DNA from: Arabidopsis thaliana
Taxonomy: Eukaryota > Streptophyta > Magnoliopsida > Brassicales > Brassicaceae
Length of the DNA stretch: 64,000 bases
Assembly: GCF_000001735.4 (NCBI RefSeq)
Contig: NC_003075.7
Location: 18,477,001 to 18,541,000 of the forward strand
Direction: 5' to 3'
In this document: piece after piece, positions 62,654 to 64,000 of the stretch
How positions within the stretch are numbered: position 1 is the first letter of the stretch
How the letters are laid out: every line of letters begins with the position of its first letter
Translations under genes and position numbers: made by a program
The notes under the pieces: model-generated
Databases searched by the model: none
What the model was told of the DNA's origin: nothing
What the model saw: the letters and a program-made list of their open reading frames with translations, nothing else

Positions 62654-63914
62654 ATGGCTCTTTCCAACGCCTCCTCTCTCTCCACCAGATCTATCTACGG
62701 CGGTGATCTTTCTCACCGTCCAAGCAACCGTCAATCATCCTTCACATTTCATCCCGCCGTCAACACCAAGCCTAAATCCGTTAACCTCGTCACGGCTGTA
62801 CACGCGGCTGAGCCAGCTAGAAACGCTGTTTCAGTCAAAGAATCCGTTGCGTCTTCTTCGTCTGGTGCATTGAAATGGACTCCAGAGAGCTGGAAACTGA
62901 AGAAGGCTCTGCAACTTCCTGATTATCCTAACGCCAATGAGCTTGAGTCTGTGCTTAAAACGATAGAGGCTTTTCCTCCGATTGTGTTCGCCGGAGAAGC
63001 TAGGAATCTTGAAGAGAGATTGGCTGATGCTGCTGTTGGTAAAGCTTTTCTTCTCCAAGGAGGTGATTGTGCTGAGAGTTTCAAGGAGTTCAATGCTACT
63101 AATATCAGAGACACCTTCAGGGTTCTGCTTCAGATGAGTATTGTTCTTACATTCGGTGGCCAGGTTCCGGTCATTAAGGTCAGATCGATGAATTCAATCT
63201 TTCTTGTTTTTTCTTTTGAGCGGAATTTGAGAGAATTTGTGTGTTTAGGTTGGGAGGATGGCTGGTCAATTTGCAAAGCCTAGATCTGATGCATTTGAGG
63301 AGAAGGATGGAGTGAAATTACCAAGCTACAAGGGAGATAACATCAATGGTGATACTTTTGATGAGAAATCCAGGATTCCTGATCCTAATAGGATGATTCG
63401 AGCTTACACTCAATCTGCAGCTACTTTGAATCTTCTTAGAGCCTTTGCCACTGGAGGTTACGCTGCTATTCAAAGAGTTACTCAATGGAACCTTGATTTT
63501 GTTGAACAAAGTGAGCAAGCTGACAGGTACACCCAACTCATCAACTCAATTTTGAAAGCAAACTTTTCTAGATGAATTAGTGATGGTGATAGCAGCTATC
63601 CTAGGTTATGTAAGGTGCTAAAGGTTTTGCTGTACAGGTACCAGGAATTAGCTAATAGGGTTGATGAGGCCTTGGGGTTCATGTCTGCATGTGGACTTGG
63701 CACGGATCATCCACTTATGACTACAACTGATTTCTACACATCCCATGAGTGTTTGCTTCTGCCTTATGAACAGTCCCTTACAAGGTTGGATTCAACTTCT
63801 GGTCTCTACTATGATTGTTCTGCACACATGGTCTGGTGCGGAGAGCGTACCAGACAATTGGATGGCGCTCATGTCGAGTTTCTCAGGGGGATTGCTAATC
63901 CTCTGGGCATTAAG
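62654..63914 (+). CDS. DHS1: 3-deoxy-D-arabino-heptulosonate-7-phosphate synthase 1 (DHS1), 5' part
   Basis: Three exons lie in the window (62654-63178, 63249-63526, 63638-63914), giving residues 1-360; the next intron starts at 63915 and the rest (about 165 residues, from a usual length near 525) is beyond the end. It condenses phosphoenolpyruvate and erythrose-4-phosphate, the first step of the plastid shikimate pathway. A Ser-rich transit peptide covers about 1-50. Plant type II motifs are present: [10 protein letters not shown] with metal-ligand C139, [65 protein letters not shown]1 is known to be induced by wounding and pathogens. Assigned as DHS1, not DHS2/3, from gene order. Confidence 0.95.
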
Positions 63915-64000
63915 GTACTTTTAACTTTTTCAAAGAAAAATACAAAATTCAACGCGTAGGTAGAGCGATAATATGCAGCTTCTTACTGATATACTTAAAC

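Overview
The window is plant nuclear DNA. Its introns are GT-AG and AT-rich, the intergenic DNA is A+T-rich, and the proteins include chloroplast, peroxisomal and cell-wall types. Several genes are recognisable at full length as Arabidopsis thaliana chromosome 4 genes near the distal end of the long arm (the At4g39820 to At4g39980 interval). Species and locus names come from memory of these proteins. Exon structures were rebuilt by hand from splice signals and reading frame; for most genes the summed exon length gives a whole number of codons matching the length I recall for the protein.

Layout. 1-924 (-) is the 5' part of a TRAPPC12-like TPR gene. 2103-4184 (+) is an ascorbate-oxidase-type multicopper oxidase, followed by 4 kb of AT-rich DNA that holds a second partial copy of its 3' end beside an Emigrant-type MITE remnant. 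8268-9623 (+) is a Ser/Lys-rich membrane protein. 12220-19762 (+) is the peroxisomal ABC transporter PXA1/CTS in 25 coding exons. Next come a repeat-rich gap with a duplicated 118-bp palindromic element, a DUF4057/HN1-like gene (22909-24472), tRNA-Arg(ACG), a TLD-domain gene (25234-27275), a mitochondrial uL23-like gene (27601-28137) and RABH1c (29112-30459). An F-box/kelch pseudogene, a hypothetical tail-anchored protein and UBP3 follow on the minus strand. A defensin-like gene and PORCINO (tubulin cofactor C) are on the plus strand. 40136-41905 looks like a non-autonomous DNA transposon carrying pieces of a JmjC gene and an AHL gene. APK2 (AKN2), a 4-kb gap, CYP79B2, a PPR gene and an alpha/beta hydrolase come next. 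They are followed by a 1.26-kb Mutator-like element with long inverted ends, chloroplast DnaJ (DJA5), a chloroplast HAD phosphatase (-) and the 5' two-thirds of DHS1.

How genes relate. Most neighbours are unrelated housekeeping genes, as is usual in plants. One grouping stands out. DHS1 (entry to the shikimate pathway and so to tryptophan), CYP79B2 (tryptophan to indole-3-acetaldoxime) and APK2 (PAPS, the sulfate donor for glucosinolate sulfation) lie within about 21 kb and all feed indole glucosinolate synthesis. I see no wholly new system. The most informative unexplained structures are the transposon-like unit with gene fragments, the long-TIR MULE, the palindromic repeats and the duplicated 3' end of the oxidase gene.
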